Source of the DNA: an uncultured Halomonas sp.
GTDB taxonomy: Bacteria > Pseudomonadota > Gammaproteobacteria > Pseudomonadales > Halomonadaceae
Direction of reading: 5' to 3'
Length of the DNA stretch: 64,000 nucleotides
NCBI RefSeq assembly: GCF_947501415.1
Contig: NZ_CANMVL010000010.1
Coordinates: forward strand, 124,001-188,000
Below are positions 1 through 10,200 of the stretch, piece after piece. A program made the translations under genes and the position numbers. Below the pieces are notes generated by a model, which worked only from the letters and a program-made list of their open reading frames with translations, did not search any database and was not told where the DNA came from. Positions within the stretch are counted from its first letter, which is position 1; every line of letters starts with the position of its first letter.

Positions 1-786
1 TGTCGGTTCTGCCTGCAGGCGCTCCCACAACCTCGGTTGCCATGCGGAGAGGGTGCGTCCGGGCTGCCCCAACATCCAGCTCCACTCATTTTCGCGCCGG
101 TGGTTGAGCAACCAGTAGCCCTCCGAGTTCAGCAGCATGGCGCGGTCGACAGCGGGGAAGTGTGCGCGATACTGGTTGAGCAATCCGCCCGCCAGGTAGT
201 TCAGCACCAGCAGGCCAGCGGGCTCCCCTTCGCCGTCGCCGATCATGCGCACCAGACGCAGCACCGGTTTGTGGGGCGTCTCGATCCTGCCCTGTTCGAC
301 GTTGAGGTCGAGCGGCGAGAGATAGACCTGGCCCACTTCCAGGTTCAGCCCCTCCTGGACATAGTAGCGTCCAGACTTGTCTTGCAGTGCCTCCTCGGAC
401 ACGGCATGGGAGGCGCCAGGTGCATGGTTGATGCGCACCCGCTCATGGCCCTGCAGGTCGATAAACCGGATCTGGTCGTAGCGTCCATACACATCGCTGG
501 TATCGATCAGGGTGCGTTCCATCCTGGCCTGGTTGACGGCAGACGGGGTCGCCACGAAGTCTCTTACGCTGTCGAGCAGCGCGAGCTGGTGGGCATCCTG
601 TACCGCCTTGAGCAGATGTTCCTGTAGCTGAGTCCTGGCCGTTCTCAGCAGCTGGGTGTGACGCTCGAGGGCTCGCTCCTTGAGGTTGGCGTCGTAGAGC
701 GCCTTGCCGCCCCACAGCAGACCCGCCAGCACCACGAACACTACCGCGGTGGTATATGCCTGTGTCTTGAGTATCGTTTTATGCAT
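1..786 (-). CDS. Membrane-anchored extracytoplasmic sensor protein, N-terminal part (runs off the window)
   Basis: An open frame of 262 codons starts at ATG 786 and is still open at base 1, so the C-terminal part is missing. The N-terminus (MHKTILKTQAY) is followed by one hydrophobic segment at about residues 11-28, then a helical linker and a large extracytoplasmic domain. The stretches VYLSPLDLN, KPVLRLVRMIGD and GLLVLNYLA at about residues 155-205 resemble the double-Cache sensor domains of diguanylate cyclases, histidine kinases and chemoreceptors. The output domain lies outside the window. Two c-di-GMP genes stand divergently next door, so a GGDEF or kinase output is a reasonable guess. 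The upstream Shine-Dalgarno sequence is weak. Confidence 0.75.
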   Translation of the reverse strand, partial: MHKTILKTQAYTTAVVFVVLAGLLWGGKALYDANLKERALERHTQLLRTARTQLQEHLLKAVQDAHQLALLDSVRDFVATPSAVNQARMERTLIDTSDVYGRYDQIRFIDLQGHERVRINHAPGASHAVSEEALQDKSGRYYVQEGLNLEVGQVYLSPLDLNVEQGRIETPHKPVLRLVRMIGDGEGEPAGLLVLNYLAGGLLNQYRAHFPAVDRAMLLNSEGYWLLNHRRENEWSWMLGQPGRTLSAWQPRLWERLQAEPT

Positions 787-1291
787 CGTGTTTCCCGAGA
801 GCGGCTCGCAAGGCTAGACCCGGTTTGCAGGGCTTTCGTAACGTTGTGCTTGAGCCACCGGTAATGGCTTGGTGAAGATTGCAGGCGATGATCATGCCTT
901 CCCGGGCGCCACCAATCCACCGCTTCGCATCACCTGCCTTGCCATCCGCTAGCGTGGCTGCGCGCCTCGTGAACATATCCTTCGTGCAATGTGGGCATGA
1001 CTGTGGCTGGTCAGGAAAGCCCTTCAGGCATGGCGAGTCAGGTGGGGGGGCTCAGCTCGGGCTTCAGTGGCTGGACGCAGGAGGCTCGTCAATCAAGTAC
1101 TGGTAGATTCGAAAAATCTTGATGATGGTCAAGAAGGTGGCGAGAGGGTGTTATAGGATTATGACTTTTTGACCGTGTTGCCTACTCTGTTGGGCCGGCT
1201 AATGTTCTGCACATTAACCGTAGCTCTGGACGTCAATCATAAGAGGAGTGCAGTGTGCTGAACCGACAGCTGGGCCGGCATGGGAGGTGGT
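787..1291. other. Intergenic region between two divergent signalling genes
   Basis: About 500 bases with no convincing gene; the open frames here are short and have no recognisable protein content. The region must carry promoters for the leftward sensor and the rightward diguanylate cyclase. The stretch at about 1100-1210 is AT-richer than its surroundings, but I could not find a well-spaced -35/-10 pair. GGAGGTG at 1283-1289 is the ribosome binding site of the next gene. Confidence 0.5.
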
Positions 1292-2623
1292 ATGACTGTC
1301 AAAAATAACCGTGCAGGAGTGAACCCGGTTCAGTCGGCCGGTAATGCGGGGGCGGAAGGCGCTGCTTGTCACTGCAGCACGATGTCAGCCTTGCGCCAGC
1401 GCCTCAATCAACTCTCTACCGCGGTCGAGCAAAGCCCGGTCGCCATCGCGATCACGAACACCGAGGGGCAGATCGAGTATGTCAATCAGCGCTTTGTCGA
1501 TGTGACGGGCTACAGCCGCGAGGAGTTGCTGGGCAAGACGCCAGCCGTGATTCAGTCAGGAGAGACGGCACCCTCGGTCTACCGGGATCTCTGGGAAACG
1601 CTGAAGGCCGGTGAGGTGTGGCGCGGTGAAATGCTCAACCGGCGCAAGAACGGGGAGTGTTACTGGGAAGCCGAGGTGATCACTCCGGTGCGCGATGATC
1701 AGGGCCAGGTGGTCAACTATGTCGCTGTCAAGGAGGATGTTACCGAGCGCCGTCGCCAGAAGCGTGAACTCGAACTGTTGGCAACGGTCTTCAAGACCGG
1801 TCAGGCGACCATGATTACCGACGCCGAGATGCGGATCGAGCGTGCCAACCAGGCATTCACCGATGTCACCGGGTATCGCGAGGATGAAGTGCTGGGCAAG
1901 ACACCCAGGATCTTCAAGTCGGGCAGGCATGGCACGGCATTCTATCGGCGGCTGTGGGACTCGCTTTTCGACACCGGCCATTGGCAGGGGGAGATCTGGA
2001 ATCGCAACAAGTTCGGTGAGGTTTATCCGTTGTGGCAGTCGATCACCGCGGTATACGACGACGAGGGCGAGATTCGACATTTCGTCGCGGTTTTCCATAA
2101 TATCGCCGAGCGAAAGCGCATGGAAAACGAGCTGGAGCGCCAGGCAACACGGGATCACCTCACTGGCGCCTTGAATCGCCGCGCCTTCGATGACTCCCTG
2201 CGCCAGGCCCTGGAACAAGCCGAACGCGACAGCATGCCCTTCACTCTGCTGCTCTTCGATATCGACCACTTCAAGCAGGTCAACGATCGATACGGCCATG
2301 ATGTCGGCGATGCCATACTCAAGCGACTCACCGAGCGGGTGGCCAGCACGCTGCGTACCACCGATATCCTGTGCCGCTGGGGCGGTGAGGAGTTTACTGT
2401 CCTTTTGCAGGGTACCTGCCTCAAGGGTGCTGCCAGTTTCGCCGAGCGTCTGCGTTATCAGGTCGCGAGTGCACGCCTCAACGGCCTGGAAGTGACGATC
2501 AGCACCGGTATCGCCCAGTATCGCCCGGGAGACGGCATGGACTCGCTGTTGGCTCGGGCCGATGACGCCCTCTATCGTGCCAAGCAGATGGGGCGCAACT
2601 GCATCGTGGTGGAAGACGAATGA
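1292..2623 (+). CDS. PAS-PAS-GGDEF diguanylate cyclase
   Basis: Predicted to make cyclic di-GMP from two GTP. The protein has about 443 residues: a short N-terminal region with a Cys/His pair (ACHCS), two PAS domains (about residues 40-150 and 160-275, each with the DVTGY and NRRKNGE or NRNKFGE motifs typical of PAS-PAC), then a GGDEF domain (about 285-443). The active-site motif is intact (RWGGEEF), as is the metal-binding DIDHFKQVND. No transmembrane segment is seen, so it is cytosolic. The frame extends upstream to ATG 1280, but ATG 1292 has GGAGGTG just ahead and is the better start. No clear RxxD inhibitory site precedes GGEEF. Its neighbour is a GGDEF-EAL protein, suggesting paired control of c-di-GMP. 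Confidence 0.93.
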   Translation: MTVKNNRAGVNPVQSAGNAGAEGAACHCSTMSALRQRLNQLSTAVEQSPVAIAITNTEGQIEYVNQRFVDVTGYSREELLGKTPAVIQSGETAPSVYRDLWETLKAGEVWRGEMLNRRKNGECYWEAEVITPVRDDQGQVVNYVAVKEDVTERRRQKRELELLATVFKTGQATMITDAEMRIERANQAFTDVTGYREDEVLGKTPRIFKSGRHGTAFYRRLWDSLFDTGHWQGEIWNRNKFGEVYPLWQSITAVYDDEGEIRHFVAVFHNIAERKRMENELERQATRDHLTGALNRRAFDDSLRQALEQAERDSMPFTLLLFDIDHFKQVNDRYGHDVGDAILKRLTERVASTLRTTDILCRWGGEEFTVLLQGTCLKGAASFAERLRYQVASARLNGLEVTISTGIAQYRPGDGMDSLLARADDALYRAKQMGRNCIVVEDE

Positions 2624-2707
2624 CGGTCGCCCTGGTACACGCCTGGAGGTAACGCAGCAGTGATGTACCGGCCTGTAGGCTCGGCAACCGTCAGTCGTCC
2701 GTTTCAT

Positions 2708-2727
2708 GCCCGGCGCAAGAGCCGGGC
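2708..2727 (+). promoter_or_regulatory. Stem-loop in the leader of the GGDEF-EAL gene
   Basis: GCCCGGC (2708-2714) pairs perfectly with GCCGGGC (2721-2727) around a GCAAGA loop. There is no T-run after it, so it is not a standard terminator for the upstream gene. It overlaps the most upstream in-frame ATG (2706), which argues against that ATG being the start. I compared the leader with c-di-GMP riboswitch consensus features and saw no match. Confidence 0.4.
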
Positions 2728-2782
2728 TAGCCAAACCCGCTTGCTCAGTATTTGCTGAGGGCACCGCTCTCCTCACGACGTC

Positions 2783-2814
2783 AGGAGGTATATCTTATGG
2801 GGGCCTGTACGTGA
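2783..2814 (+). promoter_or_regulatory. Strong ribosome binding site feeding a 5-codon frame that overlaps the GTG start
   Basis: AGGAGG at 2783-2788 is a near-perfect Shine-Dalgarno sequence, 8 nt before ATG 2797. That ATG opens only MGACT and stops at TGA 2812-2814. The stop overlaps GTG 2811, which is in frame with the GGDEF-EAL protein (GTGA overlap). A run of five G follows AT at 2799-2803. One more G would put ATG 2797 directly in frame with the large protein. Either this is a coupled mini-ORF, or the start has been frameshifted at the G-run. Confidence 0.6.
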
Positions 2815-5003
2815 CCGACGACCTCGCCCTGCTGGAAGCGCAGCAGACCATTCACGAACTGATCGCCCAACAGGCACCGCTTGAAACCACCCTGGACGCC
2901 ATCGCTCACTGGGTCGGGATTCAGCTTCCCGGTGCCATCGTTGCCTTCATGCGCTTCGACCCAGCACGCTGCACCCTCAGCCTGACCTCGAGTTCGCGGT
3001 TTTCTCGGCTCTATTTCGAGCGCCTCCAAAATGTCTCGGTCGGGGAGGGCATGGCGTCCTTCGGCGAGGCAGCCTATCGGCGCCGTCAGGTCCTCACGGA
3101 AGATATTCTGACGGATCCAATCTGGGACAGGTTCCGTGACGCAGCGCTTGCCGAGGGGCTGCGTTCCTGCTGGTCGAGCCCGGTCCTTTCCTCTGATGGC
3201 GAACTGCTGGGGACCTTCGGTACCTACTATCGTGACCCCATCGCCCCTAGCGGCATCAGCCGGCGACGGCTGCAACAGGCCGCCGCCCTGATCGCTCTGG
3301 CGATCATCAAGGACCGCAACAGCCGTCAGCACCGCTCACTGGTCGAGCGGTACCACGCTCTGTTCGTGAATCATCCTGACGGGGTCTACGAGCTCGATCT
3401 CGAGGGTCGCTTCCTGCAGGGCAACGCCGCCCTGGAGAGCATTTCTGGTTACTCGATGAAGGAGCTTATGGGGCGTCACTTCAGTAGTTTCGTTGCTCGC
3501 GACCATCTCGACCAGGCTCACGCCGCCTTCGATGCCGCCAAGCGGGGCAAGTCACGTCATTACGAAACTCAGGCCCTCCATGCCGACGGCCGCCACCGCT
3601 ACATTGATGTCATCAACTTTCCGGTTGTCGTCGAGGACGAAGTCATCGGTGTCTATGGCATCTGTCGGGACATCACCGAGCAAAAGCAACAGGAGGCGAA
3701 GATCGCCTACCAGGCCAGCCACGATATGTTGACTGGCCTGCCCAACCAGCTAGCACTTGGCGAGCAACTCGAGCGAGACTACCGGTGGTGCCAACAACAT
3801 CAGCGCCTGCTGGCAGTGATGTACCTCGACCTGGATGGGTTCAAGGCCATCAATGAAGGGCTGGGGTACGAGGTCGGCAACCACCTGCTGGTGGCCATCG
3901 CCGACCGTCTGCGACCGCTGCTCGGTCCCCGGGACACTCTGGCCCGCATGACGGGCGACGAGTTTGTCTTCCTGCTGCCGGACCTCGAGAGTCGCGAGGA
4001 AGTGGCTGTTGCCGCCGAGCGCATCCTCGCCATCTTCGAGCGCTCCTTCGAGATCGAGGAGAGAGTGCTGCACATCAGTAGCAGCATCGGGGTTGCCTGT
4101 AGCGATGAAGATACCCTGCAGGCTCATGAGTTGCTGCAGAAAGCCGATCTTGCCGTGGGGGTAGCAGAACGGCAGGGACGCAACACCTGGCAGTGGTATC
4201 AAGGAGGAGGGAAGCAATACACCAATCAACATGTGCTGCTGCGTCATGATCTCCACATCGCACTGCGCGATAACCAGCTAGAGCTTTACTACCAGCCCAT
4301 CATCGATGCCGTCACTGGCCGCATCCGTAGCCTCGAGGCCCTGGTCCGCTGGCATCATCCGGAACATGGCATGATCTCTCCCGGAGTCTTTATCCCCATC
4401 GCCGAGCAGAGCGGGCAGATCATTCCCCTGGGGCGTTGGGTACTGCGGCAGGTCTGCGAGCACCTTGCCGCCATGCGCGCCAAGGGCGAGCGAGTCTTTC
4501 CGGTGGCGGTCAATATCTCGTCGCTTCAGTTCCACCGCGACGGCTTCATCACCGAGGTGCAAGCCATTCTCGATGAGACAGGGCTGCCCCCCGAACTCCT
4601 CGAGCTGGAGATGACCGAGAGCATCCTGCTGAGCGACGCCGAGCAGGCCATCGAGAGAATCAACACCCTCCGTGGGATGGGCATCACGATCGCCATCGAC
4701 GACTTCGGCACTGGCTTCTCCAGCCTTGGCTACCTGCGCGACCTGCCGATCCAAAAGATCAAGCTCGATCGCTCTTTCATCGGGGATATCCTCACCTGTC
4801 GCGACAATGCCGCTCTGGTTCAGGGCATCATTACCATGGCACACCATATGGATCTCATCGTGGTCGCCGAAGGTGTCGAGGAGCGTGAGCAGCAGGAGAT
4901 CCTGATAAGTTGGAAAAGCGACATGTTACAGGGCTACCTCTTCGCCAAGCCCATGCCTTGGAGGGAGCTCAGGACCCTCCCTGGTCTGCTGCCCGCTCCC
5001 TAG
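2811..5003 (+). CDS. GAF-PAS-GGDEF-EAL cyclic di-GMP phosphodiesterase
   Basis: Predicted to hydrolyse c-di-GMP. Domain order in the 730-residue form: GAF (about 10-165), PAS (about 175-295), GGDEF-like (about 300-460), EAL (about 475-725). The GGDEF site is degenerate (MTGDEF in place of GGDEF), so cyclase activity is doubtful. The EAL domain keeps its key motifs: EALVRW, EMTES, IDDFGTGFSS, KLDRSFI, AEGVE and LQGYLF. The frame reaches back to ATG 2706, but that codon lacks a ribosome site and lies beside a hairpin. GTG 2811 is chosen because a strong Shine-Dalgarno sits just upstream and couples through a mini-ORF. A 1-nt frameshift at the start is an alternative. It follows a diguanylate cyclase on the same strand. 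Confidence 0.88.
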   Translation: MTDDLALLEAQQTIHELIAQQAPLETTLDAIAHWVGIQLPGAIVAFMRFDPARCTLSLTSSSRFSRLYFERLQNVSVGEGMASFGEAAYRRRQVLTEDILTDPIWDRFRDAALAEGLRSCWSSPVLSSDGELLGTFGTYYRDPIAPSGISRRRLQQAAALIALAIIKDRNSRQHRSLVERYHALFVNHPDGVYELDLEGRFLQGNAALESISGYSMKELMGRHFSSFVARDHLDQAHAAFDAAKRGKSRHYETQALHADGRHRYIDVINFPVVVEDEVIGVYGICRDITEQKQQEAKIAYQASHDMLTGLPNQLALGEQLERDYRWCQQHQRLLAVMYLDLDGFKAINEGLGYEVGNHLLVAIADRLRPLLGPRDTLARMTGDEFVFLLPDLESREEVAVAAERILAIFERSFEIEERVLHISSSIGVACSDEDTLQAHELLQKADLAVGVAERQGRNTWQWYQGGGKQYTNQHVLLRHDLHIALRDNQLELYYQPIIDAVTGRIRSLEALVRWHHPEHGMISPGVFIPIAEQSGQIIPLGRWVLRQVCEHLAAMRAKGERVFPVAVNISSLQFHRDGFITEVQAILDETGLPPELLELEMTESILLSDAEQAIERINTLRGMGITIAIDDFGTGFSSLGYLRDLPIQKIKLDRSFIGDILTCRDNAALVQGIITMAHHMDLIVVAEGVEEREQQEILISWKSDMLQGYLFAKPMPWRELRTLPGLLPAP

Positions 5004-5054
5004 GTATCAGTCGGCATATCGTGTGACGGGCATATGTGGGCAGCACACTGGCGC

Positions 5055-7295
5055 CTACTGAATCTTACCCGGCGCTCCCAGTCCACTCACCCGCATTACC
5101 CGCCTTTCTACCGCGTCCAGCAGCTGGCCGCGGCCGGTTTCGACCAGGGTGAGCCAGTGTCTGGCGCGGGTGATGCCGGTGTAGACCAGCTCCCGGGTCA
5201 GGATCGGATTGGGGGCGTCGGGGAGGAGCAGGGCGGTGTGGGTAAATTCCGAGCCCTGGGACTTGTGCACCGTCATGGCGTAGACCGTCTCCACCGCCTG
5301 CAGGCGGCTGGGTAGTACCCACTTGATCTGGCCGCTGCCGTCCCCGGCCGGGAAGGCGACGCGCAGTGCCGGAACGCCGCGAACAGGCCCATCGGATGGA
5401 GCTCGCGGCCGCGGCAGCGCCAGGGTGATGCCGATATCGCCGTTCATCAGCCCCAGGCCGTAGTCGTTGCGGGTCACCAGCACCGGCCGGCCGGGGTACC
5501 AGAGCCGCCGGCCGTTGCCGGTGTCGATCAACCCCTCCTTCTCCAGCGCGGTGCGGATGCGCTCATTGAGCCCCTCCACGCCCCAGGGGCCGCGGCGCAG
5601 GGCACAGAGCAGCTGAAACTGGCCGTGGGCGGCCAGTACCGCGCGGGCCCAGTCATCCAGGGGCTCGCGGTCGATTTCACCGTTTGCCTCCGCCGGTGGC
5701 GCGACATCTTTCATCGTCTCCAGATAGTGGCGATACCCCACCGGTGGCGGCAGCGGCTGGCCGCGCAACCGGCGACCCTCGCCGGCGCCGGGGAAGCCTT
5801 CGGCGTGACCCGAGACCACCAGCCGTTCCAGGCGGTGGTCGTGGTCGGTGTCGAGCTTGAGATGCGAGAGGTCGGCGTAGCCGTGTTCGAGCACGCGGCG
5901 AATGTCGGCGCGCTTTTGCTTGCCTGGTACGTCCTGGTTGACCGGGTCACGATTGACCGCACCGGCGAACTGGCCGATGCCGCTCTCGGCATCGAAGCGG
6001 TGACTGACCCGCAGCATGGCGATGGCCTGGTCCAGTGGCGCCCCGGCGGGGTCGAGCATCTCCGTGGGCAGCACCTGGCCGGTGGCCTCGCTGAGCCAGT
6101 CGGCTGTGGTCGGGGTGTAGTGGCCACCCTCGGCTCGGGCGCACAGGTCGCCCAGCACCGAGCCGGCCTCGACCGAGGCGAGCTGGTCCTTGTCACCGAG
6201 CAGCACCAGGCGGGCACGCCGCGGCAGGGCATCGAGCAGCGCGGCCATCATCTCCACATCGACCATGGAGGCCTCGTCCACCACCAGCACATCCAGCGGC
6301 AATGGATTGCGCGCGTTGTGGCGGAAATGGCGGGTATCGGGGCGCGAACCCAGCAGGCGGTGCAGGGTGGTGACTTCGGTGGGGACCGCTTGGCGAAGTC
6401 GCTCGCTGTTGTCCTGGGAGGACTGATGAGTCGCCGATAAATCGGGCTCCCACAGGGTGGCCAGGCCTTCCAGTCCCAGGGAGCTGACCTGCCCGGCGAT
6501 GGACTCGTTGAGTCGCGCGGCGGCCTTGCCGGTGGGGGCGGCCAGGCGAATGCGCAGCGGTCGCTGGCCTTCGCTCAGGGCCAGGGCCTGCAGCAGGGTC
6601 AGCAGTTTGACCACGGTGGTGGTCTTGCCGGTGCCGGGCCCGCCGGTGATCACCGCGAAGGGCGAGCGGATGGCCAGGGCGCAGGCGGCCTTCTGCCAGT
6701 CCAGGGTGTCGCTGGCGGGGAAGAGGGCGGCAAGCGCCTGGGATAGCGTGCCGGTCTCAGCCGCATGGGGATCATGGTCGGAGGCCCCTCCGGCGTCGCT
6801 CTCCAGGCGGGCGGCGATATGCTGCTGGATCGAGCGCTCATGATGCCAGTAGCGGCGTAGGTAGAGGCGAGTGCCCTCGAGTACCAGCGGGGTGTTGCCG
6901 GGGCCGTCGCCGATGATCGTCGGGTAAGCGAGTGCCGTCAGCCAGTCGGCGAGGCTGAGCTCGGTGAGCAGTTGGCTGGGTCGAGGCGGTGGATCCTCCA
7001 GGCTGTCGCCCTCCGGCGGCAGCGAGAGTGCGAGGTCAGGCTCGGCCAGGGTCTGGGCCAGGTCCAGGCACACATGGCCGCGGCCGAGCTGGTGGCTGGC
7101 GAGTGCGGCGGCCAGCAGCAGCGGGGCGGGGGTGTCGGCCACCTCCCGGGCCAGGAAGGCGGCGAAGGCGCGGTCCAGGGCGCGCAGCCAGCCGCGCTCC
7201 ACCCAGCGGTCGAGCAGGGCGAACAGCGCTGCGGTGTCGTGCAGGGCCTCGGCGGTGGGTGAGAAATCGCTCATGGTGGACTCACTGTGACTCAT
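5055..7295 (-). CDS. recD: RecBCD exonuclease V alpha subunit RecD
   Basis: RecD is the fast 5'-3' helicase motor of RecBCD, which processes double-strand ends and produces 3' tails after Chi. The 746-residue protein has the Walker A loop TGGPGTGKTTT near residue 218, a DEASMVD Walker B region and a C-terminal TVHKSQGSEF motif typical of superfamily 1B helicases. It is the last gene of a recC-recB-recD set; its ATG at 7295 overlaps the recB stop by 4 nt (ATGA), implying translational coupling. An internal ATG (residue 8) is an alternative start. It is longer than the Escherichia coli protein (about 610 residues), with extra polar residues in the middle (about 410-500). Confidence 0.96.
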   Translation of the reverse strand: MSHSESTMSDFSPTAEALHDTAALFALLDRWVERGWLRALDRAFAAFLAREVADTPAPLLLAAALASHQLGRGHVCLDLAQTLAEPDLALSLPPEGDSLEDPPPRPSQLLTELSLADWLTALAYPTIIGDGPGNTPLVLEGTRLYLRRYWHHERSIQQHIAARLESDAGGASDHDPHAAETGTLSQALAALFPASDTLDWQKAACALAIRSPFAVITGGPGTGKTTTVVKLLTLLQALALSEGQRPLRIRLAAPTGKAAARLNESIAGQVSSLGLEGLATLWEPDLSATHQSSQDNSERLRQAVPTEVTTLHRLLGSRPDTRHFRHNARNPLPLDVLVVDEASMVDVEMMAALLDALPRRARLVLLGDKDQLASVEAGSVLGDLCARAEGGHYTPTTADWLSEATGQVLPTEMLDPAGAPLDQAIAMLRVSHRFDAESGIGQFAGAVNRDPVNQDVPGKQKRADIRRVLEHGYADLSHLKLDTDHDHRLERLVVSGHAEGFPGAGEGRRLRGQPLPPPVGYRHYLETMKDVAPPAEANGEIDREPLDDWARAVLAAHGQFQLLCALRRGPWGVEGLNERIRTALEKEGLIDTGNGRRLWYPGRPVLVTRNDYGLGLMNGDIGITLALPRPRAPSDGPVRGVPALRVAFPAGDGSGQIKWVLPSRLQAVETVYAMTVHKSQGSEFTHTALLLPDAPNPILTRELVYTGITRARHWLTLVETGRGQLLDAVERRVMRVSGLGAPGKIQ

Positions 7296-10200
7296 GGCTG
7301 TGCCTCCAGAGCGGTAGTGTCGGCGTCACGAAACAGGGCATCGAGCGCCTCGATCAGCTGGCGTGGCGGGCGTTCGCGATGCACGCCGCGGGAGGGGGCA
7401 TGCTGGCCGCGCAGGAATACGTAGAGCGCCCCGCCCAGGTGACGGTCGATATCGTAATTGGGCAGGCGCGCCCTGAGCAGGCGATGCAGGGCCAGCAGAT
7501 AGAGGCAGTACTGCAGGTCGTAGCGCCGCTCGAGCACCGCATCGCGCATGGCCGCCTCGGAATAGGCCTCGTCGTCACGGCCCAGGTGGTTGGACTTCCA
7601 GTCCAGCACGTAGAAGCGCCCCTCGTGTTCCACCACCAGGTCGATAAAGCCCTTGAGCATGCCGTTGAGACGGTCGCGCTCCAGGGCAGGGCGTGCCGCG
7701 CCGCCCAGGGTGTGAGTACTGACCAGCGCGTCCAGACGCGTGGTATCGACCCTGTGCGCGGCGAACCAGAACTCCAGCTCCACCTGATAGCGAGTGCTCT
7801 CCAGTCGATCGAGGCGCAGTGGCGCCACCGGTCCGTCGGGGGCTTTCGGCACAGGCAGCTCGCTTGCCAGCAGGCCACGCAGCCAGGCCTGCAGCGCCGG
7901 GATGCGATCGCGCCAGCCACGCAGGTTGGCACGCCGCGCCAGGGTGTCGTCCAGCCGTTCGGGCTCGGCGGCCAGTCGCGAGAATCCCTCCTGGCCGGCC
8001 CACTCCAGCAGGCCGTGCAGGAAGGTCCCCGCCGCCGGACCACGCGGGAAACGGTGCAGCGAGTCGTCGCTCACCCGCAGTGGCTGGGCGGGGTCGCTGG
8101 GCTCGTCGCGCATTTCCCGGGCGGTGGCCTCCAGAGCGGTTTCGGGCTCTATCAACAGTGCCTTTTCGGGCTCTTCCAGAAGAGCGGACTCGTCTCCTTC
8201 ACCTTCGATGCGTGCGCCGCTTAACTGCAGCGCCGAATAGCTGGCGATCCACCAATGCTCCCGGGCTCGCCGAACGGGGCTCAGAGCCTCGCGAAGGGGC
8301 TGGTCGCTGGTCTCGAGAGCCACCACCCGGTCGTCGGCCTCGGGGGCCGGCAGCACCCGTAGCTCCGACTCCTCCGCCCCCTGGGCAAGGGGGACGAGGG
8401 CCTCGAGCAGTCCCTCCGTCGCGGGTGGCGAGAGCGGCGCCCCGGCGGTCAGTACCTGGCCGATGGCGCTGCGCTCCAGCTCCTTGAGCGGCGCGAGGCC
8501 CAGCCAGGTGGCGTGGCGGGCACGGGTCAGGGCCACATAGAGTTTGCGCAGGTCCTCGCCCAGACGCTCGTCGTCGGCGCGGGCCAGCACGGTTTCGTCG
8601 GGCTTCAGGGAGAGCCGACGGCGCCCCGCCTCGTCATGCCAGGTCAGTGGCAGGTCGCTGGCCTTCTTCGCCCGGAAGGCGCAAATAAAGGGCAGGAAGA
8701 CCAACGGGTACTCCAGCCCCTTGGACTTGTGGATGGTGATCACCTGCACCAGGTCGGCGTCACTCTCCAGGCGCAGCCGGTGGCTATCCGCCTGGGCCGG
8801 CGGCTGGGCGCGGGCCTCGCCGAGGTGGCGGAGCAGGGCGTGCTCGCCGTCCAGTTCGGCACTGGCCTGCTGCAGCAGTTCGCCCAGATGGAGAAGGTCG
8901 GTGAGGTGGCGTTCGCCGCTGGTACTCTTCAATAGCCGGGTGGGCACGCCGAAGTCGGCCAGCAATCGGTGCAGCATGGGCAGTACCCCCTGGCGCTGCC
9001 ACTGGCGTTGATAGGCCCGGAACTGCAGGACGCGCTCCTCCCAGACCAGCTCGTCGTGCTGCAGGGCATCGAGTGCGGCGAGGCTCATGCCAAGACTGTG
9101 CATGGCGAGCGCCGCATGCAGGCGACGCTCGCTGTCGGGCTCGGCGCAGGCGGCCAGCCATATCTCCAGCTCCAGGGCCGCGGGCGTCTCGAAAACCCCC
9201 TCCTTGTCGGAGAGATAGACGCTCTTGATGCCGCGCTCGAGCAAGGCATCGCGGATCGCCCTGGCCTCGCCGGCGTTGTTGACCAGCACCGCCAGATCCG
9301 AGGGCGCCAGCGCTCTGAATGGCTCGCCGGGTTCGCTGAAACCGGTGCGACCGGCCTGTCCCTCGCGCAGCAGCTCGGCCATATGGGTGGCACAGCGCGC
9401 CGCCATCTCCTCGAAGTAGGCACCCTTGGCGATGCCCTCCTCGGAGGCACCGTCCTCGGTGGGGAGATGCCAGAGCGTCATCGCGGGCACCGGGGCCCCC
9501 TCGCGAGTCAGCACGTCCTTCCTGCCCTTGGCGGCGACCGGCAGGAACGGCACGGGGTTGTCGCCTTCGGTCGAGCGGAACATGAAGGCGCCGCGACCGG
9601 CCGGGTGCGACTCGGCGAACCGAAACACCCGGTTGACCGCCGCCACCATGGCCTCGGCCGAGCGGAAGTTGGTGCCCAGGGTGACATGGCGACCGGCGGT
9701 GTCGCGGCGGGCCTGCAGGTAGGTGTGGATATCGGCACCGCGGAAGGCGTAGATCGCCTGCTTGGGATCGCCGATCAGCAGGATGCCGCTGGGGTCGCCG
9801 GGGTCCGGCTCCGCCGCGAGCCGATAGACATGGTCGAACAGCCGGTACTGCACCGGGTCGGTGTCCTGGAACTCGTCCACCAGCGCCACCGGGAACTGGC
9901 GCCGCACATGGGCGGCCAGGGCCTCGCCGGAGGGGCCGGCAAAGGCGACATCGAGACGCTCGAGCAGGTCATCGGGGCCGAGTTCGGCGCGGCGTTGCTG
10001 TACCCGCCGGCGACGCTCGTTCATCCAGCGTACGGCGTGGGCCAGCAGGTCGGCATGGGCATCGGGCAGGGCCTGGAGCCGGTCCGGCAGTTCGGCGATG
10101 GCCTGCAGGGCAGCATGCTTCAGGGGCGCGCCGTCCTTCCAGATCTCGGCGATGCCCTCCGGGGTCAGGCGCTTCCAGGCAGTGTCGGTCAGTGCCGGGG

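Noticed and set aside
2624..2790. c-di-GMP riboswitch before the GGDEF-EAL gene
   Set aside because: The position was tempting, but the GEMM-I conserved segments and the GEMM-II pseudoknot pattern are not recognisable.
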